Source of the DNA: Actinomycetota bacterium
Lineage (GTDB): Bacteria; Actinomycetota; Acidimicrobiia; Acidimicrobiales; JAJPHE01
Reading direction: 5' to 3'
Assembly: GCA_021325435.1 (NCBI GenBank)
Contig: JAJPHE010000080.1
Span: 1-45,543, forward strand
DNA: 45,543 nucleotides
This document shows positions 6,716 to 15,253 of this stretch, one piece after another (position 1 is the first letter of the stretch; each line of letters begins with the position of its first letter). The notes under the pieces are model-generated. The model was not told the DNA's origin. It was given only the letters and a program-made list of their open reading frames with translations, and did no database searches. The position numbers and the translations under genes were made by a program.

Positions 6716-7636
6716 CTACTCGACAGGAGCTACATCGGCGACGTAGGCCCGGTCGCTGTGGTCGACCTCGAAGCCGATCGCCTTGTACAGACCCACGGCC
6801 GGCTCATTGGTGGCGTCGACGTACAGCATGCCGATCCGCAGCCCCCGGGCGCCGAGCCAGTTGAGCCCGGCGAGCACCAGCGCCCGGCCCAAGCCGAGAC
6901 CCTTGAAGTCGGGGTCGACGGCGATGACGTAGATCTCCCCGACGGGGGGATCCTCGTCGGAGTGCACCTTGGTCCAGCAGAACCCGGCCAGGCGGCCGTC
7001 CCTTTCGTGGAGCAGGAAACCCTCGGGGTCGAACCAGGCCTCCGCTTCGCGTTGGACGATGGTGTCGAGATCCCAGCCCCCCTGCTCCGGGTGCCACGAG
7101 AAAGCCCGGTTGTTGACGTCCAACCAGCGACGCTCGTCCTGGCCGGGCACGAAAGGCCGAGTGTCCAGCCCGGCGTCGGCCAGGAGGTCGCCCTCGATAG
7201 GCAGCGGACGGCGCATCTGGTAGAGCTCGCGGCCGCGCACCAGGCCAAGCTCGGCGGCGATCCGGTCGTGCTCGGGACCCGGCTTGGGCACCCAGAGGTG
7301 GACGTGACCCCCGCCCTGGCGGCCCACGACCTGCAGGGCCTCGCGCACGAGGTCCAGGGCGACCGTGCTGTCGCCTCGGTGATGAGGGTCGACGACGAAC
7401 TCGAGGGCCCAGCTGCCCGATCCTCGGGTCACCTGGGCGTAACCGACCGGATGGTCGTGCCCGGGCTCCCATGCGACTAGGCCCGCGAACCCCTTGCGGC
7501 CCCCTTGAACCAGGTCGAGCCACTGGTGCTCACCCAAGGGCCGATGGTGGTCGGCGGCGGTGGCCACCTCCAGCAGCTCCGCCACCGCGGCGATGTCTCC
7601 CTTCCCCATCTGCCGCTTCACCTCGAGCCGGTGCAC
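6716..7636 (-). CDS. mshD: Mycothiol synthase (Cys-GlcN-Ins acetyltransferase)
   Basis: A 306-residue tandem-GNAT protein, close to the usual 300-315. The N-terminal half has HRPLGEHQWLDL and FVVDPHHRGDSTVALDLV; the C-terminal half has NNRAFSWHPEQGGWD, FCWTKVH and the acetyl-CoA motif VIAVDPDFKGLGLGRALV, ending with YVDATNEPAVGLYKAIGF. MshD adds acetyl to Cys-GlcN-Ins in the last step of mycothiol synthesis, a trait of actinobacteria. GTG 7636 was chosen for TACCCT seven bases upstream and because longer starts overlap the divergent nth. Its neighbours are unrelated. An Mca-type gene lies at 32270. Confidence 0.92.
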   Translation of the reverse strand: MHRLEVKRQMGKGDIAAVAELLEVATAADHHRPLGEHQWLDLVQGGRKGFAGLVAWEPGHDHPVGYAQVTRGSGSWALEFVVDPHHRGDSTVALDLVREALQVVGRQGGGHVHLWVPKPGPEHDRIAAELGLVRGRELYQMRRPLPIEGDLLADAGLDTRPFVPGQDERRWLDVNNRAFSWHPEQGGWDLDTIVQREAEAWFDPEGFLLHERDGRLAGFCWTKVHSDEDPPVGEIYVIAVDPDFKGLGLGRALVLAGLNWLGARGLRIGMLYVDATNEPAVGLYKAIGFEVDHSDRAYVADVAPVE

Positions 7637-7649
7637 CGGAAGGAGGGTA
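7634..7649 (-). promoter_or_regulatory. Predicted leaderless promoter of mshD
   Basis: Minus strand TACCCT (7644-7649), seven bases, GTG 7636. The divergent nth promoter lies 14 bases away. Confidence 0.45.
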
Positions 7650-7662
7650 GGCCGGCCGTCAC

Positions 7663-7679
7663 TAAGTTGTCGGCCCGTG
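7663..7679 (+). promoter_or_regulatory. Predicted leaderless promoter of nth
   Basis: TAAGTT (7663-7668), eight bases, GTG 7677. The spacing is at the upper limit of the pattern. Confidence 0.4.
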
Positions 7680-8384
7680 GCCCGACCCCGCAGCGCCCGA
7701 GGCCGGGCGGCCGAGACCCTCCGACGACTGGGCGACGAGTACCCCGGAGGCGCGGCCGAGCTCTGCGCCCTGCGCCACGACAGCCCGTACCAGCTCCTCG
7801 TCGCCACCATCCTCTCGGCCCAGACCACCGACGAGCGGGTCAACCAGGTCACCCCGCGCCTCTTCGCGGCCTACCCGGGGCCGGCTGAGCTCGCCGCGGC
7901 CGATCCGGCCGACGTCGAACAGATCGTGCACGCCACCGGTTTCTTCCGGAGCAAGACCCGCAGCCTGATCGGCATGGCCCAGGCCCTCGAGAACCGCTTC
8001 GGCGGCGAGGTTCCATCCGAGATGGAGGACCTGGTCACTCTGCCCGGCGTGGGTCGCAAGACCGCCAACGTGGTGCGCAGCGTGGCCATGGGGCTGCCCG
8101 GCCTGCCCGTGGACACCCACGTGGGTCGTCTGGCCCGCCGCCTCGGCCTCACCGACAGCTCGGACCCCGTCACGGTGGAGCTCGAGCTCAATGCCATGGT
8201 GCCCCCGCCCGAGCGGGGCGCTCTCAGCCTCCGGCTCATCTTGCACGGGCGGCGGGTGTGCCTGGCCCGCAAGCCCCGCTGCGAGCAATGCATCCTCAGC
8301 GATTTCTGCCCCTCGGCTGCCCTGCCTCAGCGTCCCGGCCAAGCCCACCTCCGGCGGCGGACGAAAGCCGCGAAAGCCACTTGA
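7677..8384 (+). CDS. nth: Endonuclease III (DNA glycosylase/AP lyase)
   Basis: A 235-residue enzyme with the helix-hairpin-helix LPGVGRKTANVVRS. The catalytic Lys lies in YQLLVATILSAQTTDERVNQ...TLPGVGRKTAN, the catalytic Asp in LPVDTHVGRLARRLGL, and the C-terminal Fe-S cluster cysteines fit CLARKPRCEQCILSDFC (CX6CX2CX5C). It removes oxidised pyrimidines and cleaves the abasic site in base excision repair. GTG 7677 was chosen; the frame continues upstream, but there it overlaps the divergent mshD. A second AP endonuclease (nfo-type) is at 24159. Confidence 0.95.
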   Translation: MARPRSARGRAAETLRRLGDEYPGGAAELCALRHDSPYQLLVATILSAQTTDERVNQVTPRLFAAYPGPAELAAADPADVEQIVHATGFFRSKTRSLIGMAQALENRFGGEVPSEMEDLVTLPGVGRKTANVVRSVAMGLPGLPVDTHVGRLARRLGLTDSSDPVTVELELNAMVPPPERGALSLRLILHGRRVCLARKPRCEQCILSDFCPSAALPQRPGQAHLRRRTKAAKAT

Positions 8385-8573
8385 TGGGCCCGCTGTAGGG
8401 GCCGGCGGCACCCCGCCCCCGGCCAGCCAGGAACAGGGAGCCGGCTGCCGCCGTTATAGGTGGTGCGGAAGCAGGTTCCCGCCACCTGGTTCCGACTAGA
8501 GCGGCCGTGGGATCCGCCGCCCCGACCGCTCCGCCGACGGCGCCTGTCACCAGGCGCCGTCGTGCGCGTCCGG
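8385..8573. other. Intergenic region with hairpins, no gene seen
   Basis: 189 bases between nth and the small ORF at 8574, which converge. The region holds a GGTGG...CCACC pairing near 8459-8489 and the strong hairpin at 8535-8562. No coding frame is convincing here. Confidence 0.5.
8535..8562. terminator. Hairpin between convergent genes, possible two-way terminator
   Basis: A 12-bp perfect GC stem (arm GACGGCGCCTG, 8536-8546, pairing with CAGGCGCCGTC, 8551-8561, plus one outer C-G) with a four-base loop TCAC. No T-run follows on either strand, so it is a stem-only terminator candidate of the type seen in high-GC bacteria. Confidence 0.5.
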
Positions 8574-8765
8574 TCAGGACTCGCTGGCCATCACCTTGGA
8601 GAGCCTCCGCCAGGCGGCGGTGAGGTTGCGCTCGGCGGCGTACAGGTCGGCGGCCACGTCCTCGCGATGGGCGGCGGCATAGCGGTCGGCAATCGAGGTC
8701 ACCCGTCTGGTGAGCTCCTCGAGACCGGTGGCGAGCGAGGAGATCTCGGCCGTGGATTCACCCAT
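8574..8765 (-). CDS. Small conserved-looking helical protein, unknown function
   Basis: A 63-residue, all-helical, Ala/Arg/Glu-rich protein (GLEELTRRVTSIADRYAAAH...LYAAERNLTAAWRRLSKVM). The ATG 8765 is preceded by GGGGG and, at six bases, CATGAT. The heptad-like spacing suggests a short coiled coil or helical hairpin. It is divergent from hisD by 85 bases. Codon use supports a real gene. No function can be named. Confidence 0.6.
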   Translation of the reverse strand: MGESTAEISSLATGLEELTRRVTSIADRYAAAHREDVAADLYAAERNLTAAWRRLSKVMASES

Positions 8766-8850
8766 CCCCCGATCATGGCGCGCCCGGCGGCATGGGGCGA
8801 AGCCCAGCGGCCGGGTAAAGCAGGAAGGAGCCCCGACACCGCCGTCTACG

Positions 8851-10146
8851 ATGGCCCGTCCGATGCTCAAGCGACTCGACCTTCGAGGCCGGGCCGGCGA
8901 TCTGACTGCATCCCTGCCCCGGCCGGCGGCGGTGACCGACCCGCCGGTCGAAGCGGTGAAGGAGATCATCGCCGCCGTCAGGGCTGGCGGCGACGACGCC
9001 CTGCGCGAACTGACGCTGCGTTTCGACAAGGTGAGCATCGACGAGCTGCGGGTGCCCCAGTCCGAGATGGATGCCGCCCTGGCGTCCCTGTCGCCCCTGC
9101 TGCGCGAGGCGATGGAGGCCGCCCGCTCGAACATCATGGCCTACCACCGCACCCAGCGGTCCGAGGACGCCCGCCACGAGAAGGACGGTGTCGTGGTACG
9201 GGAGCTGTTGCGCCCGGTCGCCCGGGCCGGCCTCTACGTCCCCGGCGGTCGGGCCTGTTACCCCTCGACGGTCCTCATGACGGCCGTGCCCGCCCGGGTG
9301 GCGGGCGTCGCCGAGCTCGTCTTGTGCGTTCCGCCCGGCCCCGACGGAAAGGTACCCCTGCCGACCCTGGCGGCGGCGGCTCTCGCCGGCGTCGACGAGG
9401 TCTACCGGGTCGGGGGCGCCCAAGCGGTCGCGGCCATGGCCTACGGCACCGAAAGCATCCGCCCGGTCGACGTGATCGTCGGGCCCGGCAACATCTACGT
9501 TTCGTTGGCCAAACGCGAGGTGGCCGGTGTGGTCGGCATCCCCTCGTCCTTCGCCGGGCCCTCAGAGGTGGTGGTGATCGCCGACGAGACCACCCCAGCT
9601 GACTTCGCCGCCATCGACGTGGTGGTGCAGGCCGAGCACGGCCCCGACGGGCTGGCCTGGCTGGTGACCTGGTCAGAGAAGGCCGCCGATGCGGTCACCG
9701 AAGCAGTCGACCGCATGGTGGAGGAGTCGCCTCGGCGGTCCGAGATCGCCTCCACCCTCGAGGAAGGTGGGTACGCCGTGGTGGTGGACGGCCCGGAAGA
9801 GGCGATGGCGGTCGCCAATGCCATCGCCCCCGAGCACCTCGAGCTGATGACCGCCGACCCCGAAGCGCTGCTTCCGATGGTCCGCAACGCCGGGGCCGTG
9901 TTCACGGGCGCCTATGCCCCGGCGAGCGTCGGGGACTACCTGGCCGGTCCCAATCACGTGCTTCCCACCTACGGCTCGGCCCGGTTCGCCAGCGCCCTGC
10001 GGGTCGACGACTTCCTCAAGCACATCCACGTGGTCACCTTGGACGAGGCCACCCTGGCCCGGGTGGCCCCCCACGTCGAGGCCATGGCCGAGGCCGAGGG
10101 CCTCCCCGCCCACGCCGCGTCGGTCCGTATCCGATGGGCTCCGTAG
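8851..10146 (+). CDS. hisD: Histidinol dehydrogenase
   Basis: A 431-residue zinc enzyme catalysing the last two oxidations, L-histidinol to histidine, with 2 NAD+. Visible motifs: YVPGGRACYPSTVLMTAVPA, GPGNIYVSLAKREV, SFAGPSEVVVIAD, VQAEHGPDGLAWLV (the Gln-Ala-Glu-His catalytic and zinc region) and AIAPEHLELM. First gene of hisD-C-B-H-A-F, overlapping hisC by 13 bases. ATG 8851 gives MARPMLKRLDLRG; ATG 8863 is an alternative, with TACGAT (8847-8852) ten bases upstream. Confidence 0.96.
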   Translation: MARPMLKRLDLRGRAGDLTASLPRPAAVTDPPVEAVKEIIAAVRAGGDDALRELTLRFDKVSIDELRVPQSEMDAALASLSPLLREAMEAARSNIMAYHRTQRSEDARHEKDGVVVRELLRPVARAGLYVPGGRACYPSTVLMTAVPARVAGVAELVLCVPPGPDGKVPLPTLAAAALAGVDEVYRVGGAQAVAAMAYGTESIRPVDVIVGPGNIYVSLAKREVAGVVGIPSSFAGPSEVVVIADETTPADFAAIDVVVQAEHGPDGLAWLVTWSEKAADAVTEAVDRMVEESPRRSEIASTLEEGGYAVVVDGPEEAMAVANAIAPEHLELMTADPEALLPMVRNAGAVFTGAYAPASVGDYLAGPNHVLPTYGSARFASALRVDDFLKHIHVVTLDEATLARVAPHVEAMAEAEGLPAHAASVRIRWAP

Positions 10147-11198
10147 TCCCCCTCCGCCCCGACCTGGTGAACATGGAGGGGTACCACTCCCCCCAGGTCG
10201 ACGTGGCGGTGAGGCTGAACACCAACGAGGCGCCGTTGCCGCCGCCCCAGGCATTTCTGGACGCCTTGGCGGAGGAGGTGCGGACCACCCCCTTCCACCG
10301 CTATCCCGACCGTCGGGCATGGGACCTGCGCCGGGCCCTGGCCGACCTGCACGGCGTCCGCCCGGAGCAGGTCTTCTGCGCCAACGGCTCCAACGAGGTG
10401 CTGCAGTGTCTGCTCCTGGCAGTGGGCGGCCCGGGTCGAACGGCGGCGGTGTTCGAGCCCACCTACCGGTTGCACAGCCACATCGCCCACATCACCGGCA
10501 CCGGGGTGGCCATCGGACAGCGCCACTCCGACTTTTCGCTGGACCTGCAGGAGGTCGCTCGGGTCACCACCGAGGCCGACCCTCAGGTGACCTTCCTGTG
10601 CTCGCCCAACAACCCGACCGGCATGGCCGAGCCGAAAGAGACCGTCGAGGCGGTGGCGGAGGCTGCCCCGGGTCTGGTGGTGGTCGACGAGGCCTACGGC
10701 CAGTTCGCGCCGTGGTCGGCGCTGTCGATGGTCTCCGACGACCGGGCGGTGGCCGTGGTGCGGACCTACTCGAAGACCTGGTCGATGGCGGCCAGCCGGC
10801 TGGGCTACCTCGTCGGGCCAGGGGACCTGGTCGAGGCGCTGGAGCAGGTGGCCCTGCCCTACCACCTCGACTCGCTGAAGCAGGCCGCCGGCCGAATCGC
10901 CCTGCGGTTCCGCGCCGAGATGGAGGCGAGGATCGCCGGGGTCGTCGAGGAGCGGGGAAGGGTGGCGGCCGCCCTGGCCGAGCTGCCGGTCGAGACGTGG
11001 CCTTCGGACGCCAACTTCATTCTGTTCCGGCCCCTTCGGGTCGAGGGGGCGAAAGTGTGGTCCGAGCTGGTAAAGCGATCGGTGCTGGTACGCGACTGCA
11101 GCGCCTGGCCCGGGCTCGACGGCTGCCTGCGGGTGACGATCGGCACCCCGGCCGAGAACCGCGCCTTCCTCGACGCCCTCACCGAGGTGCTGGGGTGA
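10134..11198 (+). CDS. hisC: Histidinol-phosphate aminotransferase
   Basis: A 354-residue class II PLP aminotransferase, converting imidazole-acetol phosphate and glutamate to histidinol phosphate. Landmarks: VRLNTNEAPLPPP, the PNNPTG motif (CSPNNPTGMAEP), VVVDEAYGQF and the PLP-lysine region RTYSKTWSMAASRLGYLVG. The C-terminus has LRVTIGTPAENRAFLDAL. Its stop overlaps the hisB GTG start by four bases. Confidence 0.95.
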   Translation: MGSVVPLRPDLVNMEGYHSPQVDVAVRLNTNEAPLPPPQAFLDALAEEVRTTPFHRYPDRRAWDLRRALADLHGVRPEQVFCANGSNEVLQCLLLAVGGPGRTAAVFEPTYRLHSHIAHITGTGVAIGQRHSDFSLDLQEVARVTTEADPQVTFLCSPNNPTGMAEPKETVEAVAEAAPGLVVVDEAYGQFAPWSALSMVSDDRAVAVVRTYSKTWSMAASRLGYLVGPGDLVEALEQVALPYHLDSLKQAAGRIALRFRAEMEARIAGVVEERGRVAAALAELPVETWPSDANFILFRPLRVEGAKVWSELVKRSVLVRDCSAWPGLDGCLRVTIGTPAENRAFLDALTEVLG

Positions 11199-11788
11199 GC
11201 CGCCGGGCCGAGAGGGTCAGGCGCACCCGCGAGACCGAGATCGCGGTGACCCTCGACCTCGACGGCAGCGGCGGCGGCGAGGCCAGCACCGGGCTGCCCT
11301 TCTTCGATCACATGCTGGCTCAGCTCGGGCGCCACGGCGGTTTCGACCTGACCGTGCGAGCGACCGGAGATCTCGACGTGGACGCCCATCACACCGTCGA
11401 AGACGTGGGGATCGTGCTCGGCGAGGCCCTGGCCGAGGCCCTGGGGGACAAGGCCGGGGTGCGCCGGTTCGCTTCCATCGCCCTGCCCCTCGACGAGGCG
11501 CTCATCGAGGTCGCCCTCGACTTGTCGGGGCGTGCCTACCTGGTCTACGAGGTGGAGGTCTCGCCCGACGCCGTCGCCCTCGGCAACCCACCGTTCGAAG
11601 CCCAGCTGGCCGAGGAGTTCTGGAGGGCCTTCGTCACCGCCGCCGGTGTCACCCTCCACGTGCGCATGCGCAGCGGCAAGAACACCCACCACATCCTGGA
11701 GGCGAGTTTTAAAGGTGTCGCTCGGGCCCTGCGCGACGCGGTGCGGGTCGAGGGAAGTGCGGTTCCGTCCACCAAGGGGACGCTGTGA
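11195..11788 (+). CDS. hisB: Imidazoleglycerol-phosphate dehydratase
   Basis: A 197-residue single-domain HisB (no histidinol-phosphatase domain, as in actinobacteria). Metal-binding histidine motifs are visible: FFDHMLAQLGRHGG, DAHHTVEDVGIVLGEAL, FVTAAGVTLHVRMRSGKNTHH and EASFKGVARAL. It dehydrates imidazole glycerol phosphate with Mn2+. The GTG start overlaps hisC and the stop overlaps hisH, both by GTGA. Confidence 0.95.
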   Translation: MSRRAERVRRTRETEIAVTLDLDGSGGGEASTGLPFFDHMLAQLGRHGGFDLTVRATGDLDVDAHHTVEDVGIVLGEALAEALGDKAGVRRFASIALPLDEALIEVALDLSGRAYLVYEVEVSPDAVALGNPPFEAQLAEEFWRAFVTAAGVTLHVRMRSGKNTHHILEASFKGVARALRDAVRVEGSAVPSTKGTL

Positions 11789-12390
11789 TCGCCGTCCTCG
11801 ACTACGGGATCGGCAACCTCCGTTCCGCCGAGAAGGCGCTCCAGAACGTGGGCGCGGACGCCAGGTTGATCACCGACCCGGCCGGGGCCCAGGACGCGGC
11901 GGGGGTGGTGCTACCTGGTGTCGGCGCCTTCGGCCGCAGCATGGAAGCCTTGCGGGCCTCCGGGCTCGACCGGGTCGCTCTCTCCGCCGTGGACTCGGGG
12001 ACGCCTTTCCTCGGCATCTGTGTCGGCCTGCAGATGCTCTACCGGTCCTCGGAGGAGGACCCAGGAGTGCCCGGTCTCGGCATCCTCGAGGGGGAGGTGC
12101 GGTCGCTGCCGGCGGGCGTCAAGCACCCCCAGATGCAGTGGAACCAGCTGCAGGTGGGGGGGCGGCCGTCGCAGCTACTGGCCGGCCTCGGCGAGGCGCC
12201 GTGGCTGTACTTCCTGCACTCCTACGCTCCCGAGACGACCGACGACGTCATCGCCACCTGCGACTACGGCGGCCCGGTGGTGGCCGCTGTCGAGCGCGAC
12301 AACGTCTGGGCCACCCAGTTCCACCCGGAGAAGTCGGGGACGACGGGGCTCGCCCTGCTGGCCAATTTCGTGGCCGCCTGCCAGCGCTGA
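11785..12390 (+). CDS. hisH: Imidazole glycerol phosphate synthase, glutaminase subunit
   Basis: A 201-residue class I glutamine amidotransferase. The nucleophile Cys lies in FLGICVGLQML, and the His/Glu of the triad in TQFHPEKSG. It supplies ammonia from glutamine to HisF through the HisF barrel. It begins IAVLDYGIGNLRSAEKAL, typical of HisH. Its TGA overlaps the hisA ATG by one base. Confidence 0.95.
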   Translation: MIAVLDYGIGNLRSAEKALQNVGADARLITDPAGAQDAAGVVLPGVGAFGRSMEALRASGLDRVALSAVDSGTPFLGICVGLQMLYRSSEEDPGVPGLGILEGEVRSLPAGVKHPQMQWNQLQVGGRPSQLLAGLGEAPWLYFLHSYAPETTDDVIATCDYGGPVVAAVERDNVWATQFHPEKSGTTGLALLANFVAACQR

Positions 12391-13133
12391 TGGAGCTCTA
12401 CGCGGCCATCGACCTTCGCGGCGGTCGCTGTGTCCGGCTCGACCAGGGTGACTACGCCCGCCAGACGGTGTACTCGGACGACCCGGTGGCGACGGCCAAG
12501 TCGTTCGAGGGCGCCGGCGCCCACTGGATCCACGTGGTCGACCTCGACGCCGCCCGCGACGGCCGGCCGACCAACCGCCAGGTGGTGGAGAGCATCGTGG
12601 CCGCAGTCGACGTTCCCGTGCAGTCCGGGGGCGGCGTCCGGGATGACGAGGCGGCTGCCGCTCTGATCCGGTCCGGCGTGGCCCGGGTGGTCGTCGGCAC
12701 CGCCGCCGTCGAGAACCCCGACCTCGTCGGCCGGCTGGCGTCGCGCCACCCTGGCCGGGTGGCGGTGGGGTTCGACTACCGCCGGGTCGAGGGTCGACGC
12801 CTGGTGGCGGTCCGGGGTTGGACCCGTACGTCCGAGCTGGCGCTGGAGGACGCTCTCCGGGCCGCCGAGCAGGCCGGGGCCGCCGCCGTGGTGGTCACCG
12901 ACATCGGCCGCGACGGCATGCTCGGCGGCCCCGACGTGGAGGGCCTGGCCGAGGTGGTGGCCGGCTGCGCCCTGGACGTGATCGCCTCCGGGGGGGTCTC
13001 GTCAGCGGCGGACCTGGAGGCGCTGTCGTCCCTGCGCGTCGGGCCGCGGGGGCTTTCGGGGGTCATCGTCGGAAAGGCCATCTACGAGGGTCGAGTCTCG
13101 GTCGAAGAGGCGGTGGCGGCGTGCGCACCGTAA
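12390..13133 (+). CDS. hisA: ProFAR isomerase HisA
   Basis: A 247-residue TIM barrel. The N-terminal Asp is in [14 protein letters not shown], the phosphate-binding loops are [10 protein letters not shown] and [13 protein letters not shown], and the second catalytic Asp is in [16 protein letters not shown]. It isomerises ProFAR to PRFAR. In Streptomyces and Mycobacterium the bifunctional PriA does this plus the TrpF step; here a separate trpF exists at 21558 and the N-terminus is of the HisA type, so single function is likely. hisF overlaps its 3' end by 13 bases. Confidence 0.93.
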   Translation: MELYAAIDLRGGRCVRLDQGDYARQTVYSDDPVATAKSFEGAGAHWIHVVDLDAARDGRPTNRQVVESIVAAVDVPVQSGGGVRDDEAAAALIRSGVARVVVGTAAVENPDLVGRLASRHPGRVAVGFDYRRVEGRRLVAVRGWTRTSELALEDALRAAEQAGAAAVVVTDIGRDGMLGGPDVEGLAEVVAGCALDVIASGGVSSAADLEALSSLRVGPRGLSGVIVGKAIYEGRVSVEEAVAACAP

Positions 13134-13891
13134 GGGTGATTCCCTGTCTCGACGTCGACGCCGGCCGGGTGGTCAAAGGTGTCAACTTCGAGGGGCTGCG
13201 CGATGCCGGCGACCCGGTGGAGCTGGCCGCCCGCTACGACTCCGAGGGAGCGGACGAGGTGGTGTTCCTCGACATCACCGCCTCCTCGGGTAACCGCAAC
13301 ACCATGGTCGATGTGGTGCGGGCGACGGCCGAACAGGTTTTCATACCCCTGACTGTGGGGGGAGGTGTGCGCTCCGTCGAGGATGCCAGGGAGCTCCTCC
13401 GGGCCGGCGCCGACAAGGTGGGGGTGAACACCGCCGCGGTCGAGCGTCCCCACCTGGTCCACGAGATAGCCCGCGAGTTCGGCTCGCAGTGTGTCGTGGT
13501 GGCCATAGACGCCCGCCGCCGGGGCCCGGCCTTCGAGGTCTACACCCACGGCGGCCGCAAGCCCACCGGCATCGACGCGGTGACCTGGGCGATCATCTGC
13601 GAGCGGCTGGGCGCCGGTGAGATCCTCCTCACCAGCATGGACCGCGATGGGACCCGTGACGGCTACGACCTCGAGCTGACCGCGTCGGTGGCCCAAGCTT
13701 GCGGCATACCGGTCGTCGCCTCCGGCGGGGTGGGCACCCTGGAGCACCTGGCCGAAGGGGCCCTCGACGGAGGCGCCGACGCCGTGCTGGCCGCGTCGAT
13801 CTTCCACTACGGCGAACACAGCATCGCCGAAGCCAAGCGGTACCTGGCGGGCCGAGGGGTGCCGGTCCGCCCCGCCGGCTCAGTCGGTTGA
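13121..13891 (+). CDS. hisF: Imidazole glycerol phosphate synthase, cyclase subunit
   Basis: A 256-residue TIM barrel that turns PRFAR plus ammonia (from HisH) into imidazole glycerol phosphate and AICAR. Visible: [27 protein letters not shown] (catalytic Asp), [40 protein letters not shown] (second catalytic Asp) and [13 protein letters not shown]. It starts at GTG 13121 inside hisA. Last gene of this his cluster; its 3' end overlaps the convergent hydrolase by 12 bases. Confidence 0.95.
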   Translation: MRTVRVIPCLDVDAGRVVKGVNFEGLRDAGDPVELAARYDSEGADEVVFLDITASSGNRNTMVDVVRATAEQVFIPLTVGGGVRSVEDARELLRAGADKVGVNTAAVERPHLVHEIAREFGSQCVVVAIDARRRGPAFEVYTHGGRKPTGIDAVTWAIICERLGAGEILLTSMDRDGTRDGYDLELTASVAQACGIPVVASGGVGTLEHLAEGALDGGADAVLAASIFHYGEHSIAEAKRYLAGRGVPVRPAGSVG

Positions 13892-14527
13892 GCCTCCGAG
13901 GGCGAGCTGGCGGGTCCAGTCCAGCACGGCGGCGGTGACCCGGTCGGTGCGGCCCACGAAGAAGTGGTCGGCGCCCGGCACCACCAGCACCTCGACCGAC
14001 GGCCACGACTCGACGATCGCCCTTGCCGAGCCGGGGTCGCGGAACTGGTCGTGCTCGGCGAGCACCACCAGCTTGGGGCGGGGATCGGTGGCGGCGACGG
14101 TGTCGGCCTCGTCGATGAACCGCAGCGGCGGAGCGACCGCGGCCCAGCCCGCCAGCCGGTGGTCGCCGACGGCGAGCGACGTGTCGGCGCCGAAGGACCA
14201 CCCGGACACGATCAAGGGCAGCTCGGAGAGCCCGGCCGTCGTGGCCAGGGTCTCGAGGGCGGCGGAGACGTCGCGCCGTTCCCCGCGGCCCTCGTCGTAG
14301 GAGCCCTCGGAGCCCTCGACCCCCCGGAAGTTGAAGCGCAGAGCGGCGACGCCGGAGGCGGGCAGGTCGGCGAAAAGGGCGCCGGTGACGATGGAGCGCA
14401 TGTTGCCGCCGAACTGCGGGTGGGGGTGGGCGAGGACGGCGCCAGCCCACGCGTCGGACGGCACCGACAGCTCGGCCTCCAGCCGGAGGCCATCGTCGGT
14501 CGTAAGGATTACCGGTTCGATCCCCAC
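13880..14527 (-). CDS. Alpha/beta hydrolase of the DUF-type small dienelactone/KANL3-like group
   Basis: A 215-residue alpha/beta hydrolase. Oxyanion region [36 protein letters not shown], nucleophile elbow G-W-S-F-G ([16 protein letters not shown]), acid in [14 protein letters not shown] and catalytic His in [14 protein letters not shown]. The H-P-H-P-x-x-G-G-x-M start is typical of small cytosolic hydrolases of unknown substrate. It starts at GTG 14527, eight bases after TACCGT in a palindrome shared with the divergent groES-like gene. Confidence 0.85.
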   Translation of the reverse strand: MGIEPVILTTDDGLRLEAELSVPSDAWAGAVLAHPHPQFGGNMRSIVTGALFADLPASGVAALRFNFRGVEGSEGSYDEGRGERRDVSAALETLATTAGLSELPLIVSGWSFGADTSLAVGDHRLAGWAAVAPPLRFIDEADTVAATDPRPKLVVLAEHDQFRDPGSARAIVESWPSVEVLVVPGADHFFVGRTDRVTAAVLDWTRQLALGGSTD

Positions 14528-14553
14528 CGGCCGGCACGGTACCGTGCGGTCCG
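14527..14553. promoter_or_regulatory. Palindromic bidirectional promoter
   Basis: Bases 14534-14547 (GCACGGTACCGTGC) form a perfect 14-bp palindrome. It holds TACCGT on the plus strand (14540-14545, seven bases before GTG 14553) and TACCGT on the minus strand (14541-14536, eight bases before GTG 14527). A shared symmetric -10 for two divergent leaderless genes is predicted. A dimeric repressor site on the same palindrome is an alternative or additional reading. Confidence 0.55.
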
Positions 14554-14876
14554 TGGCCAAGGGCCAAAAGCAGCCGATCACCATGCTCGCCGACCGGGTC
14601 CTGGTGCAGATCCCCCAGGCGGAGGGGGAGCGCAGGTCGCGCGCGGGCATCCTCATCCCGGCCACGGCGCAGGTCTCCAAGCGTCTGACCTGGGCGGAGG
14701 TCGTGGCTGTGGGTCCCCACGTGCGCACGATCAAGGCCGGCGACCAGATCCTGTTCAGCCCGGAGGACCGTTACGAAGTGGAGGTGCAGGGAGAGGAGTA
14801 CCTGTTGCTGCGCGAGCGCGACATCCACGCCGTGGCGTCCGAGCGCATCGACGGAGGAACGGGGCTGTACCTGTGA
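14553..14876 (+). CDS. GroES-like co-chaperonin (Cpn10 family)
   Basis: A 107-residue Cpn10-fold protein: [11 protein letters not shown] (family IRPLHDRVVV), a mobile-loop equivalent [18 protein letters not shown] with the hydrophobic I-L-I tripeptide used to bind Gro[19 protein letters not shown] and [12 protein letters not shown]. It is probably a paralogue, not the main groES, because no groEL is adjacent and it heads a hisI-trpE operon. It overlaps hisI by GTGA. Whether it acts with GroEL or is specialised is unknown. Confidence 0.75.
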   Translation: MAKGQKQPITMLADRVLVQIPQAEGERRSRAGILIPATAQVSKRLTWAEVVAVGPHVRTIKAGDQILFSPEDRYEVEVQGEEYLLLRERDIHAVASERIDGGTGLYL

Positions 14877-15253
14877 GCCCGACGACCACCCCGCTGCCTC
14901 TGGTGGACGAGGAGCTGGCCGCCGTCAAGTTCAACTCCGACGGGCTGGTCCCCGCCATCGTGCAGGAGATCCAGACCGGGCAGGTCCTGATGCTCGCCTG
15001 GATGAACGAGGACGCCCTCCGCAAGACGCTCTCGACCGGCCGCTCGTGGTTCTGGAGCCGGAGCCGGCAGGAGTACTGGTGCAAGGGTGAGACCTCGGGG
15101 GACCGCCAGTACGTGCGCCAGGCCTACTACGACTGTGACGGCGACGCCGTCCTGCTCGTCGTGGAGCAGGAGGGGCGGGGGGCGTGCCACACCGGCAACC
15201 GGTCCTGCTTCTACCGGCCGTTCGGCGGCGTCGATGCGGCTCCACCCGGATAG
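14873..15253 (+). CDS. hisI: Phosphoribosyl-AMP cyclohydrolase
   Basis: A 126-residue monofunctional HisI (no HisE domain). Visible: [38 protein letters not shown] and the metal-binding cysteines in [11 protein letters not shown] and [13 protein letters not shown]. It opens the purine ring of PR-AMP in histidine synthesis. It sits apart from the main his cluster, between the groES-like gene and trpE, and overlaps trpE by 20 bases. Confidence 0.95.
   Translation: MSPTTTPLPLVDEELAAVKFNSDGLVPAIVQEIQTGQVLMLAWMNEDALRKTLSTGRSWFWSRSRQEYWCKGETSGDRQYVRQAYYDCDGDAVLLVVEQEGRGACHTGNRSCFYRPFGGVDAAPPG

Noticed and set aside
9914-11193. Long plus-strand open frame in the frame of hisB, across hisC
   Set aside because: High-GC DNA keeps this frame open. 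The real product begins at GTG 11195; the upstream part is Arg/Gly/Pro-rich and unlike any protein.
13964-14872. Long plus-strand frame reading into hisI, overlapping the hydrolase
   Set aside because: It is the antisense of the alpha/beta hydrolase; low-complexity Gly/Arg/Ala composition. hisI itself begins at GTG 14873.
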